64,000 nucleotides of DNA, taken from assembly GCA_030388725.1 (NCBI GenBank), contig CP128857.1, positions 186,001 through 250,000 on the forward strand, in the 5' to 3' direction. The DNA is from Prodigiosinella aquatilis. GTDB lineage: Bacteria > Pseudomonadota > Gammaproteobacteria > Enterobacterales > Enterobacteriaceae. Of the stretch, positions 42,758 through 51,220 are shown piece after piece (position 1 is the stretch's first letter; each line of letters opens with the position of its first letter). A program made the translations under genes and the position numbers. A model generated the notes under the pieces. It was not told where the DNA came from, made no database searches, and saw only the letters and a list, made by a program, of their open reading frames with translations.

Positions 42758-43105
42758 ATGACAACCAATCAGTTATCGCACCATAGTCCTGTGTTCGGCC
42801 CGACATCGCCAGCAATACAACGGCCAATTACTGAAGCTAATCGACATAAAATAGACATCGATGGAGAACGCGTCCGTGATGGTTTGGCGCAACTCGTCCT
42901 GACCCTGGTTAAACTGCTGCACGAACTACTGGAGCGTCAAGCTATAAGGCGGATGGATTCGGGTTCGCTTAGTGATGAAGAAGTCGAACGTTTGGGTTTG
43001 GCGCTAATGCGACAAGCTGAGGAGTTGACACATTTGTGCGACGTTTTTGGCTTCAAGGATGATGATTTGAACCTGGACTTAGGCCCGCTAGGCCGATTGC
43101 TGTAA
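42758..43105 (+). CDS. gvpK: Gas vesicle protein GvpK
   Basis: A 115-residue GvpK-family protein: IDGERVRDGLAQLVLTLVKLLHELLERQAIRRMDSGSLSDEEVERLG, then LALMRQAEELTHLCDVFGFKDDDLNLDLGPLGRLL, which is the family core and characteristic C-terminus. The first 30 residues are variable and Pro/His-rich. GvpK is one of the widely conserved proteins needed for vesicle assembly, with no known enzyme activity. The start follows GGGAG of the preceding gene's end closely, suggesting coupling. Confidence 0.94.
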   Translation: MTTNQLSHHSPVFGPTSPAIQRPITEANRHKIDIDGERVRDGLAQLVLTLVKLLHELLERQAIRRMDSGSLSDEEVERLGLALMRQAEELTHLCDVFGFKDDDLNLDLGPLGRLL

Positions 43106-43193
43106 TGAAATTGTATGATTAACAACAATATACGATTATTTTTTAGTTTCCATATAAATGCTATCAGTCTGTTTTCGGCAGAGGGTGTGTACC

Positions 43194-43457
43194 ATGGTTA
43201 ATACTACCAATGACATAAATGCGGCTACTCGTGGTCTTCTACTGCGTATGGGCAATGCATGGTTTGAACAAAATGAACTGCGACAAGCAGTGGATATCTA
43301 TCTGAAAATAATCGAGCAATATCCTGACAGCAAGGAGAGTAAAACCGCGCAAACGGCGCTGTTGACCATTTCACAACGTTATGAACGAGATGGGTTATTC
43401 CGGTTGTCACTCGATCTCCTTGAACGTGTTGGGGAAATAACACCGACATCCATATAA
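43194..43457 (+). CDS. gvpX: GvpX, small TPR-like gas vesicle cluster protein
   Basis: An 87-residue helical protein with tetratricopeptide-type features: RMGNAWFEQNELRQAVDIYLKIIEQYPDS followed by a second helix pair ending GLFRLSLDLLERVGEI. The ATG at 43194 follows AGAGGG at 8 bases; the frame is open upstream but not protein-like. TPR units usually mediate protein contacts, so a scaffold or chaperone role is plausible. Name by position in the known cluster order. An ERIC element lies between it and gvpA3. Confidence 0.82.
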   Translation: MVNTTNDINAATRGLLLRMGNAWFEQNELRQAVDIYLKIIEQYPDSKESKTAQTALLTISQRYERDGLFRLSLDLLERVGEITPTSI

Positions 43458-43598
43458 GTGTCAGGATATTAACGTGGCCTATTTATCAGGTTTGAATCCT
43501 ATATTAAGTCGCAAGCGATATCGCCAGCAGTGTTTTCTATGCAGTGAGATCCATGTTCAGGATACCCTGGATCCAAGAATTAAGAGCATCAGTACGGT

Positions 43599-43723
43599 AT
43601 AGATCATCTTTCAAGTTGCAGGTGCGTTGTCTGCCCACGCTAACCCCAGTCACTTACTGGAGTAAGCCTTGGGGATTTACTCGATTGTCGCCTTCCTGTG
43701 TGTTGAAATTTATTGGGTATATA
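43599..43723 (+). repeat. ERIC element inside the gas vesicle operon (gvpX-gvpA3)
   Basis: TATAGATCATCTTTCAAGTTGC at the left, CCCCAGTCACTTACTGGAGTAAG at the centre and GTCGCCTTCCTG... TTTATTGGGTATATA at the right form a complete short ERIC. It occupies most of a 340-base gap with no other visible gene. Confidence 0.92.
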
Positions 43724-43796
43724 TGCTTTTGATTTTAGAGAGAAGGGGATGAGGATTTGAGGTCTTTAGGTTGTTTACCCTATAAGGATTTGCACC

Positions 43797-44129
43797 ATGA
43801 GCGGCAACAAAAAACTAACCCACTCAACCGATTCGACCACCGTAGCGGATTTGTTAGAGCGATTACTGGACAAAGGGGTTGTCATCAGCGGCGACATTCG
43901 CATCAGACTGGTTGAAGTCGAATTGCTGACACTGGAAATTCGCCTGCTTATCTGTTCTGTAGATAAAGCGGTAGAAATGGGACTGGATTGGTGGAGTGGC
44001 AATCCGGCGTTTGATTCCAGAGCCAGAGTGTCATCATCAGCGCCTGCGCCAGAGTTGGAAGAACGTCTGCAGCGGCTAGAGGCTCGTTTGGACGCGGCAC
44101 CGTCCGTCATAGAAGAAACTCATTTATAA
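43797..44129 (+). CDS. gvpA3: GvpA3, GvpJ-like minor gas vesicle protein
   Basis: A 110-residue GvpA-family paralogue. The N-terminal core is TVADLLERLLDKGVVISGDIRIRLVEVELLTLEIRLLICSVDKAVEMGLDWW. It is followed by a Ser/Ala-rich linker and a helical tail (PELEERLQRLEARLDAAP) absent from GvpA1. The D/RIRLVEVELL form and the extended tail are typical of GvpJ. These minor proteins set vesicle shape or start assembly. AAGGA lies about 11 bases before the ATG. It is separated from gvpX by an ERIC element and may be less well coupled to the operon. Confidence 0.92.
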   Translation: MSGNKKLTHSTDSTTVADLLERLLDKGVVISGDIRIRLVEVELLTLEIRLLICSVDKAVEMGLDWWSGNPAFDSRARVSSSAPAPELEERLQRLEARLDAAPSVIEETHL

Positions 44130-44143
44130 GGATTATCTTTTTT

Positions 44144-44722
44144 ATGCGAGCGCTGATTCATTTTCCCATTATTCATAGCCCTAAAGATTTAGGAACATTG
44201 AGTGAAGCGGCAAGTCATTTGCGAACCGAAACTCAAACGCGTGCGTATCTTGCTGCTGTCGAGGGTTTCTGGACAATGATTACCACTACGATTGAGGGTT
44301 TAGAGCTGGACTATACACATCTGAAACTTTATCAGGATGGTCTGCCAGTTTGTGGAAAAGAAAATGAAATAGTGACCGATGTTGCTAACGCTGGTAGCCA
44401 GAATTACAAGCTCTTGCTTACGTTGCAACATAAAGGCGCAATCTTGATGGGAACAGAGTCCCCTGAACTATTGTTGCAAGAGCGCGATCTGATGACGCAG
44501 TTGTTACAATCTCCGGAGCAAACTGAAGCGTCCTTGGAAACAGCAAAAACATTATTGAACCGGCGGGATGATTATATTGCTCAGCGCATTGATGAAACAC
44601 TGCAAGATGGCGAGATGGCGATACTTTTCCTGGGGCTTATGCACAATATTGAAGCGAAGCTGCCCACAGATATTGTTTTTATTCAACCGTTAGGTAAACC
44701 CCCAGGAGGGGAAAGTATGTAG
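44144..44722 (+). CDS. gvpY: GvpY, gas vesicle cluster protein of unknown function
   Basis: A 192-residue soluble protein: MRALIHFPIIHSPKDLGTLSEA, EGFWTMITTTIEGLELDYTHLKLYQDGLPVCG, and MAILFLGLMHNIEAKLPTDI near the end. I recognise no domain with a known activity. Name is by position as last gene of the first block, 14 bases after gvpA3 and preceded by AAGGAT. The pattern (IEGLELDYTHLKLYQDGLPV) suggests a regulated alpha/beta protein with a buried acidic patch. An accessory role in vesicle formation is likely from context only. Confidence 0.8.
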   Translation: MRALIHFPIIHSPKDLGTLSEAASHLRTETQTRAYLAAVEGFWTMITTTIEGLELDYTHLKLYQDGLPVCGKENEIVTDVANAGSQNYKLLLTLQHKGAILMGTESPELLLQERDLMTQLLQSPEQTEASLETAKTLLNRRDDYIAQRIDETLQDGEMAILFLGLMHNIEAKLPTDIVFIQPLGKPPGGESM

Positions 44723-44987
44723 TGACTGCATTCCTTGTTCTGCATTATCGTTGGCATTAGAAGATTAGAAGTGGATTTATTCACCGAGAATATTAGAGGT
44801 GATATAAATATAATTTATATGTCATTTGAATAGACTACAGAATAATGATTCTTTGTTGCTTTTTTTATATTTTTATGCGCTTTTTTGACTGATGAAAAAC
44901 GTAATAATAACCAACTATGTTTGTTTGTAAAAGTATCGGCATAGCAGAAATATAGTGCGTATGCAGTGATAAATAAATACTATGGAA

Positions 44988-45013
44988 CCCGTGGTTGGAA
45001 TTTCCATCACGGG
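44988..45013 (+). terminator. Hairpin downstream of gvpY
   Basis: CCCGTGGTTGGAA and TTTCCATCACGGG pair with two internal mismatches to form a stem about 265 bases after gvpY, followed by ATGATTTTG. It is a plausible end for the first gvp block, though far from the last gene. Confidence 0.5.
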
Positions 45014-45660
45014 ATGATTTTGTTAATACCACCCTTCCAGTTTGTCTGTTTCAGTCCTCATTTTTGTGTAAAGAAATCGCAATTAATATTCTTTATTTTG
45101 TTAGATAATATATGGTGCATTTAGTGGAATTGATGCCAGATGTGCCATAGGTAAACGTCTTCCGGAGGTAGTTTGCGAGCTATTTATGTGATGCATGTCT
45201 CTTAGTTATTGCCAGTTTTATCGATAGTCCTATGATCTTTTGATACTAAAAGTGTGACCTAATCGACTAAAAAGGGTGTGTCACCCTTGATATGGCTGAT
45301 AGCCATCAGTAGACAGATGATGGGATGATGTTTATCATGTCCAGAATAAAGTCTCTCGCTTATTTGACCGGGTAGTTAAAATATTCGTTAATAAATAGAA
45401 ATACTTGCCTAAATTATTGTCACAAAATCGAAAAGAAAATTGTGTTATCTTAAATTTGTACTATAAGTATTAAGGATGCTATTCATTAAAATTAGGCATC
45501 GTCTAGGCGATGATTAGGCGGTTGTGTTAAAAAAATAACTAGAGTGTTAATAATTCTTTTTTTGCGTCAAATATATACGTGATAGAAGGGAGATTTATCC
45601 TCTCCTTCCCCGTATCTTTTAACTATTATTAAAAATGAAATAACCAATTGGATGTAGTCG
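45014..45660 (+). promoter_or_regulatory. Long AT-rich control region upstream of gvrA
   Basis: Together with the preceding 290 bases this makes a 940-base gap without a supported gene. It holds two clean dyads: AAGGGTG-TGT-CACCCTT (45272-45288, next to ATGGCTGATAGCCAT) and CATCG-TCTAGG-CGATG (45498-45512). A weak sigma-70-like pair (TTGTGT, 16 bases, TATAAG) lies near 45440-45470. I found no sigma-54 site here. The size and dyads suggest several regulators act on gvrA. Confidence 0.5.
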
Positions 45661-47085
45661 ATGAAAAGTATTGATCCTGGCTATGTTTTAATAATTGATG
45701 ACGACAAAGATATTTGTGACCTGCTATCACACTTGCTGGAAAAGGCCGGTTGTGAAACTCAGCAAGGTTACGATGGCGACATGGCAATAGAGTTGTTGTC
45801 TCAGCGTGAACCGGATGTACTGTTACTTGATAGTATTCTCCCTAAACACAGTGGCATGGAGGTGTTAGCCAATGCCCATGCTCTGTATCCGCAACTCCCC
45901 GTTATCATTATCACTGGCAATGTCGGCATTCTTAGCGCGGTTGGTGCTATCAAAGCTGGTGCATGGGATTACATTCCCAAGCCGTTTGATAACAAACGAG
46001 TATTAGATCTGGTGAATCGTGCGATGCAAATGCGTTGGGGTAACTACGATTCAAACTGTAAAGCCAGCAAGGATACTAAAACGCGTATTGCTGCCATGAT
46101 GGGCAATAGCCGCGAGATTCAGTCGGTGATCAGAGATGTCGTTAACGTGGCTCATACGGATTTCTCTGTCGTCATTCAGGGTGAAACGGGAACTGGCAAA
46201 GAATTGGTTGCGAAAAACATCCATTTAGCCAGTCAGCATGCCACAGGGGTTTTTGTTCCCATTGATTGTGGCTCCATACCTGACTCGTTGATCGAAAATG
46301 AATTATTTGGTCATGAAAAAGGCTCGTACACCGGGGCCGATCAGGTTCATGCGGGTAAGTTTGAAGCGGCTGACGGTGGTACGTTGTTCCTGGATGAAAT
46401 CGCCAACATGTCTTTATCCGCACAGGCCAAGCTACTGCGTGTGCTACAAGAGCACGTTGTCTATCGTATTGGCGCTACCAAACCCATTCCTGTCAATGTG
46501 CGGGTCCTGGCTGCCAGCAATGATGATTTACTGGACGCGGTAGTTAAAGGGAAATTTCGCGAAGATCTCTATTACCGATTGAATGAGTATGTCATTCGGA
46601 TTCCGCCGTTACGCAATCGGCATGAGGATATTCTGTTTTTGTCCAATCGGTTTATCGCCGAAACCAGCGTCGAATTGAGTAAAACACCGCCTGATTTGTC
46701 CGTTGCGGCTAAAGAAACACTGTTACGTTATCCATGGCCGGGTAACGTGCGAGAGTTACGTGCTGTCATTCGCCGTGCTGTTTTGGTATCCAACAGGAAA
46801 GTGGGGGTTGATGATTTAGGCCTGGTCATCAAAGAAGATCACTTTCCGCAATCAACGAAAAATCCGTATCTGAGAACGATACAGAATTTCTGTCTGGAAG
46901 GTTCGTCCCTTAAAGAGATCACTCAACTCAATATTGATCAAATAGAGCGAATTATCATTCAAGACACATTAGAAAAAACAGGCAATAACAAGGCAGAAGC
47001 AGCGCGGCGTTTGAATATTGACTATAAAACGCTGCACTCCAAACTCAAAAAGATCAATGCAGCCGAGGTAAACAATCATGAGTAG
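45661..47085 (+). CDS. gvrA: GvrA, NtrC-family sigma-54-dependent response regulator
   Basis: A 474-residue activator. The receiver domain (1-125) has acidic Asp13-15, the phosphorylated Asp57 in LLLDSILPKHSG and Lys in IPKPFD. The AAA+ domain has Walker A GETGTGKE at 174-181, the sigma-54 contact loop as GSYTGA at 221-226 (usual form GAFTGA) and Walker B GGTLFLDEIANM. A Fis-type helix-turn-helix ends the protein (GNNKAEAARRLNIDYKTLHSKLKK). It should activate the sigma-54 promoter before gvpA1 when phosphorylated, probably by GvrB. It heads the second gas vesicle block and its stop overlaps the gvpH ATG. Confidence 0.96.
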   Translation: MKSIDPGYVLIIDDDKDICDLLSHLLEKAGCETQQGYDGDMAIELLSQREPDVLLLDSILPKHSGMEVLANAHALYPQLPVIIITGNVGILSAVGAIKAGAWDYIPKPFDNKRVLDLVNRAMQMRWGNYDSNCKASKDTKTRIAAMMGNSREIQSVIRDVVNVAHTDFSVVIQGETGTGKELVAKNIHLASQHATGVFVPIDCGSIPDSLIENELFGHEKGSYTGADQVHAGKFEAADGGTLFLDEIANMSLSAQAKLLRVLQEHVVYRIGATKPIPVNVRVLAASNDDLLDAVVKGKFREDLYYRLNEYVIRIPPLRNRHEDILFLSNRFIAETSVELSKTPPDLSVAAKETLLRYPWPGNVRELRAVIRRAVLVSNRKVGVDDLGLVIKEDHFPQSTKNPYLRTIQNFCLEGSSLKEITQLNIDQIERIIIQDTLEKTGNNKAEAARRLNIDYKTLHSKLKKINAAEVNNHE

Positions 47086-47580
47086 TAAAAAAAAAATGAT
47101 GTGACAGGGAATGTTGAAGGTATTTTGCGCGGTTTGGGCGATCTGGTGGAAAAATTGGTTGAAACCGGCGAACAGATAAAGCGTAGCGGTGCGTTCGATA
47201 TTGACACGAACGGTAAGAATGCCAAAGCCGTGTATGGTTTCTCCATCAAGATGGGTTTGGATGGAAACCAGGAGAATCGGGTAGAACCTTTTGGCAACAT
47301 ACGCCGGGATGAGCAAACCGGGGAAGCTACAGTGCAGGAAGTGTCTGAACCGTTGGTTGATGTTATCGAAGAAAGCGATCATGTGCTGGTACTGGCAGAA
47401 ATGCCGGGGGTCGCTGATGAAGATGTGCAAGTCGAATTGGATGGCGACATTCTGACGTTACACTCGGAAAGAGGCAGCAAAAAATATCATAAAGAAATCG
47501 TGTTGCCGTGCTCATTCGATGACAAGGCGATGGAACGGTCTTGCCGTAATGGCATTTTGGAAGTCAAATTAGGAAAATGA
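47078..47580 (+). CDS. gvpH: GvpH, Hsp20-like gas vesicle protein, start split by an A10 frameshift
   Basis: The C-terminal half is a small heat-shock (alpha-crystallin) domain: VIEESDHVLVLAEMPGVADEDVQVELDGDILTLHSERGSKKYHKEIVLP. GvpH proteins act as chaperones or regulators in gas vesicle formation. The best start is the ATG at 47078, overlapping the gvrA stop and preceded by GAGG. But an A10 run at 47087-47096 throws this frame into a stop after MSSKKKMM. A -1 shift, or one more A, gives MSSKKKNDVTGNVEGILRGLG and continues to 47580. Without a shift, only a GTG at 47101 with no ribosome site is available (159 residues). Confidence 0.88.
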
Positions 47581-47587
47581 GGCAGTC

Positions 47588-49750
47588 ATGTCTGAAGAAC
47601 TCAAGCTCAAGGTCGCTGAAGCTTTGCCAAAGGATGCAGGGCGTGGTTATGCTCGTTTAGACCCAGCTGATATGGCCAGGTTAAATCTGGCTGTCGGTGA
47701 CATAGTGCAGTTAACCAGTAAAAAAGGCACCGGGATTGCTAAATTGATGCCGACTTATCCCGATATGCGGAATAAAGGCATCGTACAACTGGATGGTTTG
47801 ACGCGGTGTAATACCAGCCTGAGTTTAGATGAAAAAGTGCAGATTGAACCCGCTTCCTGCAAACACGCCACACAGATCATCCTCATTCCCACCACGATTA
47901 CGCCCAACCAACGTGACCTGGATTATATCGGTAGCCTGCTCGATGGGTTGCCCGTACAGAAAGGCGATCTGTTGCGCGCGCACCTGTTTGGCAGTCGTTC
48001 TGCTGATTTTAAAGTCGAAAGTACCATACCCGATGGTGCGGTACTGATTGATCCGACCACGACACTGGTGATTGGCAAATCAAATGCTGCCGGGAATTCG
48101 AGCCATAGCACACAACGTTTGTCGTATGAGGATGTTGGCGGCCTTAAAAACCAGGTGCGGCGTATTCGAGAAATGATCGAATTACCATTACGCTATCCTG
48201 AGGTCTTTGAACGTTTAGGTATAGATGCCCCCAAAGGTGTACTGCTCTCTGGTCCCCCGGGATGTGGTAAAACCCTCATCGCTCGCATTATTGCGCAAGA
48301 AACCGATGCGCAATTTTTCACCATCAGCGGCCCGGAAATTGTGCATAAGTTTTATGGTGAAAGTGAAGCCCACTTACGCAAAATTTTTGAGGAAGCTGGG
48401 CGCAAAGGGCCAAGTATCATTTTTCTGGATGAAATTGACTCTATTGCACCACACCGCGACAAGGTCGTCGGTGATGTAGAAAAACGTATCGTTGCGCAAC
48501 TGCTTGCATTAATGGATGGTCTCAAGAATCGAGGCAAAGTCATTGTCATTGCCGCAACCAATCTACCTAATGCGATTGACCCCGCGTTGCGCCGTCCGGG
48601 ACGCTTTGACCGTGAAATCAGCATTCCTATTCCAGACCGTGAAGGTCGCCGCGAGATTATCGAAATTCATAGCACGGGAATGCCGCTGAATGCTGATGTT
48701 GATCTGAACGTGCTTGCCGATATCACTCACGGTTTTGTTGGTGCCGATCTGGAAGCGTTATGCCGTGAAGCCGCGATGAGTGCGTTACGCCGTTTACTGC
48801 CTGAAATCGATTTCAGTTCGGCGGAGCTACCTTATGATCGCCTGGCCGAATTGACGGTGATGATGGATGATTTTCGTGCCGCCTTGTGTGAAGTATCACC
48901 GTCAGCGATTCGTGAGCTATTCGTCGATATTCCCGATGTGCGTTGGGAAGATGTCGGCGGTTTGGATGACGTACGCCGTCGATTGATCGAATCTGTTGAG
49001 TGGCCTATCAAGTACCCTGAGCTCTATGAACAAGCGGGTGTTAAGCCGCCTAAAGGTCTGCTGTTAGCTGGGCCTCCCGGCGTTGGGAAAACGCTGATCG
49101 CCAAAGCCGTTGCTAATGAAAGTGGCGTTAATGTCATTTCAGTTAAAGGTCCGGCACTGATGTCGCGTTATGTCGGTGATTCGGAAAAAGGTGTCCGGGA
49201 GTTGTTTCTCAAAGCTCGTCAGGCTGCGCCCTGCATTATTTTCCTTGATGAAGTCGATTCTGTGATTCCTGCCCGTAACGAGGGTGCTATCGACTCACAT
49301 GTCGCAGAACGGGTGTTGAGCCAATTCTTATCTGAAATGGATGGGCTGGAAGAACTCAAAGGTGTTTTCGTTATGGGAGCGACCAATCGTGCGGATTTGA
49401 TTGATCCCGCGATGCTGCGACCAGGACGTTTTGATGAAATCATCGAACTGGGCCTGCCCGACGAGGACGCCCGTCGGCAGATTCTGGCGGTGCATTTACG
49501 TAATAAACCGCTGGGTGACAATATTCGTGCCGACGATTTGGCAGAACGTTGTGATGGTGCCAGTGGTGCAGAATTGGCCGCCGTGTGTAATCGTGCCGCA
49601 TTAGCGGCATTACGTCGTGCAATTCAGCAGTCCGAAGAAGCTGTTTTGAGTCCGTCAACGGTCGGAGAAACCCCTGTGGCGCTGACAGTACGCATTGAAC
49701 AGCATGATTTTGCTGAAGTGATTACCGAAATGTTTGGCGATGATGCATGA
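47588..49750 (+). CDS. gvpZ: GvpZ, CDC48/VAT-type tandem AAA+ ATPase
   Basis: A 720-residue protein with an N-terminal double-psi barrel-type domain (about 1-175; GRGYARLDPADMARLNLAVGD) and two AAA domains. D1 has GPPGCGKT at 222-229 with FLDEIDSIAPHRDK; D2 has GPPGVGKT at 495-502 with FLDEVDSVIPARN and second-region RPGRFD in both. This is the plan of archaeal VAT and eukaryotic p97, uncommon in enterobacteria. Such machines unfold or extract proteins from assemblies, so it may remodel or recycle vesicle proteins. It follows gvpH by 7 bases and overlaps gvpF2 by 4. Likely hexameric. Confidence 0.93.
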   Translation: MSEELKLKVAEALPKDAGRGYARLDPADMARLNLAVGDIVQLTSKKGTGIAKLMPTYPDMRNKGIVQLDGLTRCNTSLSLDEKVQIEPASCKHATQIILIPTTITPNQRDLDYIGSLLDGLPVQKGDLLRAHLFGSRSADFKVESTIPDGAVLIDPTTTLVIGKSNAAGNSSHSTQRLSYEDVGGLKNQVRRIREMIELPLRYPEVFERLGIDAPKGVLLSGPPGCGKTLIARIIAQETDAQFFTISGPEIVHKFYGESEAHLRKIFEEAGRKGPSIIFLDEIDSIAPHRDKVVGDVEKRIVAQLLALMDGLKNRGKVIVIAATNLPNAIDPALRRPGRFDREISIPIPDREGRREIIEIHSTGMPLNADVDLNVLADITHGFVGADLEALCREAAMSALRRLLPEIDFSSAELPYDRLAELTVMMDDFRAALCEVSPSAIRELFVDIPDVRWEDVGGLDDVRRRLIESVEWPIKYPELYEQAGVKPPKGLLLAGPPGVGKTLIAKAVANESGVNVISVKGPALMSRYVGDSEKGVRELFLKARQAAPCIIFLDEVDSVIPARNEGAIDSHVAERVLSQFLSEMDGLEELKGVFVMGATNRADLIDPAMLRPGRFDEIIELGLPDEDARRQILAVHLRNKPLGDNIRADDLAERCDGASGAELAAVCNRAALAALRRAIQQSEEAVLSPSTVGETPVALTVRIEQHDFAEVITEMFGDDA

Positions 49751-50535
49751 CGATGAACACAGAAGTACAGACTGAACAGGCCATTTATCTGTATGGCCTG
49801 ACGTTGCCCGATTTAGCCGCACCGCCAATTTTGGGCGTTGATAATCAACATCCGATTAATATACATCAATGTGCCGGATTGAATGCGGTAATTAGCCCGG
49901 TGGCACTCTCCGATTTCACGGGTGAAAAGGGTGAAGACAATGTACAGAATGTCACTTGGCTAACGCCGCGTATTTGTCGACATGCGCAGATTATTGACAG
50001 CCTGATGGCCCAGGGGCCGGTCTATCCTTTGCCCTTCGGCACGCTGTTTTCCAGTCAGAACGCGTTGGAACAGGAAATGAAAAACCGCGCTACTGACGTG
50101 TTTGTGTTGCTACGTCACATAACCGGCTGTCAGGAATGGGCACTGGAAGCGACACTGGATCGTAAACAGGCCGTTGACGTTTTATTCACCGAAGGTCTGG
50201 ACTCCGGTCGCTTTTGCCTACCTGAAGCTATAGGCCGCCGCCATTTGGAAGAGCAGAAATTACGCCGCAGGTTAACCACTGAGTTGAGTGACTGGTTGGC
50301 ACATGCTTTGACCGCCATGCAGAATGAATTACATCCTTTGGTACGTGATTTCCGTTCACGTCGGTTGTTGGACGATAAAATTTTGCATTGGGCGTATTTA
50401 CTCCCGGTGGAGGACGTTGCCGCATTTCAACAGCAGGTTGCTGACATTGTTGAACGCTATGAAGCTTACGGTTTTAGTTTTCGAGTGACAGGCCCGTGGG
50501 CAGCCTACAGTTTTTGCCAACCTGACGAATCATGA
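49747..50535 (+). CDS. gvpF2: GvpF2 (GvpF/GvpL family)
   Basis: A 262-residue GvpF/GvpL paralogue: QAIYLYGLTLPDLAAPPILGVD at the N-terminus, QCAGLNAVISPVAL, ICRHAQIIDSLMAQGPVYPLPFGTLF in the middle and VERYEAYGFSFRVTGPWAAYSFC at the end, all in the family order. The start overlaps the gvpZ stop and its own stop overlaps gvpF3, so gvpZ-gvpF2-gvpF3 are translationally coupled. It is quite diverged from GvpF1, suggesting separate partners among the three GvpA-type proteins. Confidence 0.93.
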   Translation: MTMNTEVQTEQAIYLYGLTLPDLAAPPILGVDNQHPINIHQCAGLNAVISPVALSDFTGEKGEDNVQNVTWLTPRICRHAQIIDSLMAQGPVYPLPFGTLFSSQNALEQEMKNRATDVFVLLRHITGCQEWALEATLDRKQAVDVLFTEGLDSGRFCLPEAIGRRHLEEQKLRRRLTTELSDWLAHALTAMQNELHPLVRDFRSRRLLDDKILHWAYLLPVEDVAAFQQQVADIVERYEAYGFSFRVTGPWAAYSFCQPDES

Positions 50536-51200
50536 GCTTACTACTGTACGGTATCGTTGCCGAGGATACTCAACTGACGCTTGAACCAGACGGTACGCCG
50601 TACGCCGGTGAAGAGCCGATGCAGCTTATTAAAGCGGCAACGTTGGCGGCGCTGGTCAAGCCTTGTGAAGCAGACGTCAGTCGTGAGCCCGCGGCAGCGT
50701 TGGCTTTTGGCCAGCAGATAATGCATGTTCATCAACAGACCACGATTATTCCGATTCGCTATGGTTGTGTGTTGGCAGATGAATACGCGGTAACACAGCA
50801 TTTACTCAACCATGAGGCACATTATCAAACGCAATTGGTTGAGCTGGAAAATTGTGACGAAATGGGTATTCGGTTATCCCTGGTGTCGGCTGAGGATAAT
50901 GCCGTTACCACGCCGCAAGCGAGTGGTCTGGACTATTTACGGAGTCGAAAACTCGCTTATGCCGTACCTGAACACGCTGAACGGCAGGCTGCGCTACTGA
51001 ATAATGCGTTTGCGGGGTTGTATCGCCGACACTGCGCGGAAATCAGTATGTTTAATGGTCAGCGGACTTACCTGTTGAGCTATCTGGTGCCACGAACCGA
51101 GTTACAGGCGTTTCGCGACCAATTCAATGCTCTGGCCGACAACATGACGGATATAGGGTTTATCAGTGGGCCTTGGCCTCCCTATAACTTTGCCAGCTAA
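50532..51200 (+). CDS. gvpF3: GvpF3 (GvpF/GvpL family)
   Basis: A 222-residue GvpF/GvpL paralogue starting MSLLLYGIVAED and ending ALADNMTDIGFISGPWPPYNFAS, the family's characteristic C-terminus. The middle block ALAFGQQIMHVHQQTTIIPIRYGCVL aligns with that of GvpF1 and GvpF2. It overlaps gvpF2 by 4 bases and precedes gvrB by 20. It is shorter than the other two, losing part of the middle helical region. Confidence 0.93.
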   Translation: MSLLLYGIVAEDTQLTLEPDGTPYAGEEPMQLIKAATLAALVKPCEADVSREPAAALAFGQQIMHVHQQTTIIPIRYGCVLADEYAVTQHLLNHEAHYQTQLVELENCDEMGIRLSLVSAEDNAVTTPQASGLDYLRSRKLAYAVPEHAERQAALLNNAFAGLYRRHCAEISMFNGQRTYLLSYLVPRTELQAFRDQFNALADNMTDIGFISGPWPPYNFAS

Positions 51201-51220
51201 TTTGTTAACGACAGGCTACC

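Noticed and set aside
45014..45660. Second sigma-54 promoter before gvrA
   Set aside because: No GG-N10-GC pair with suitable flanks was found in the region.
47101..47580. gvpH starting at GTG 47101 as an ordinary gene
   Set aside because: No ribosome site precedes it, whereas the ATG at 47078 is coupled to gvrA and has one; kept only as an alternative.
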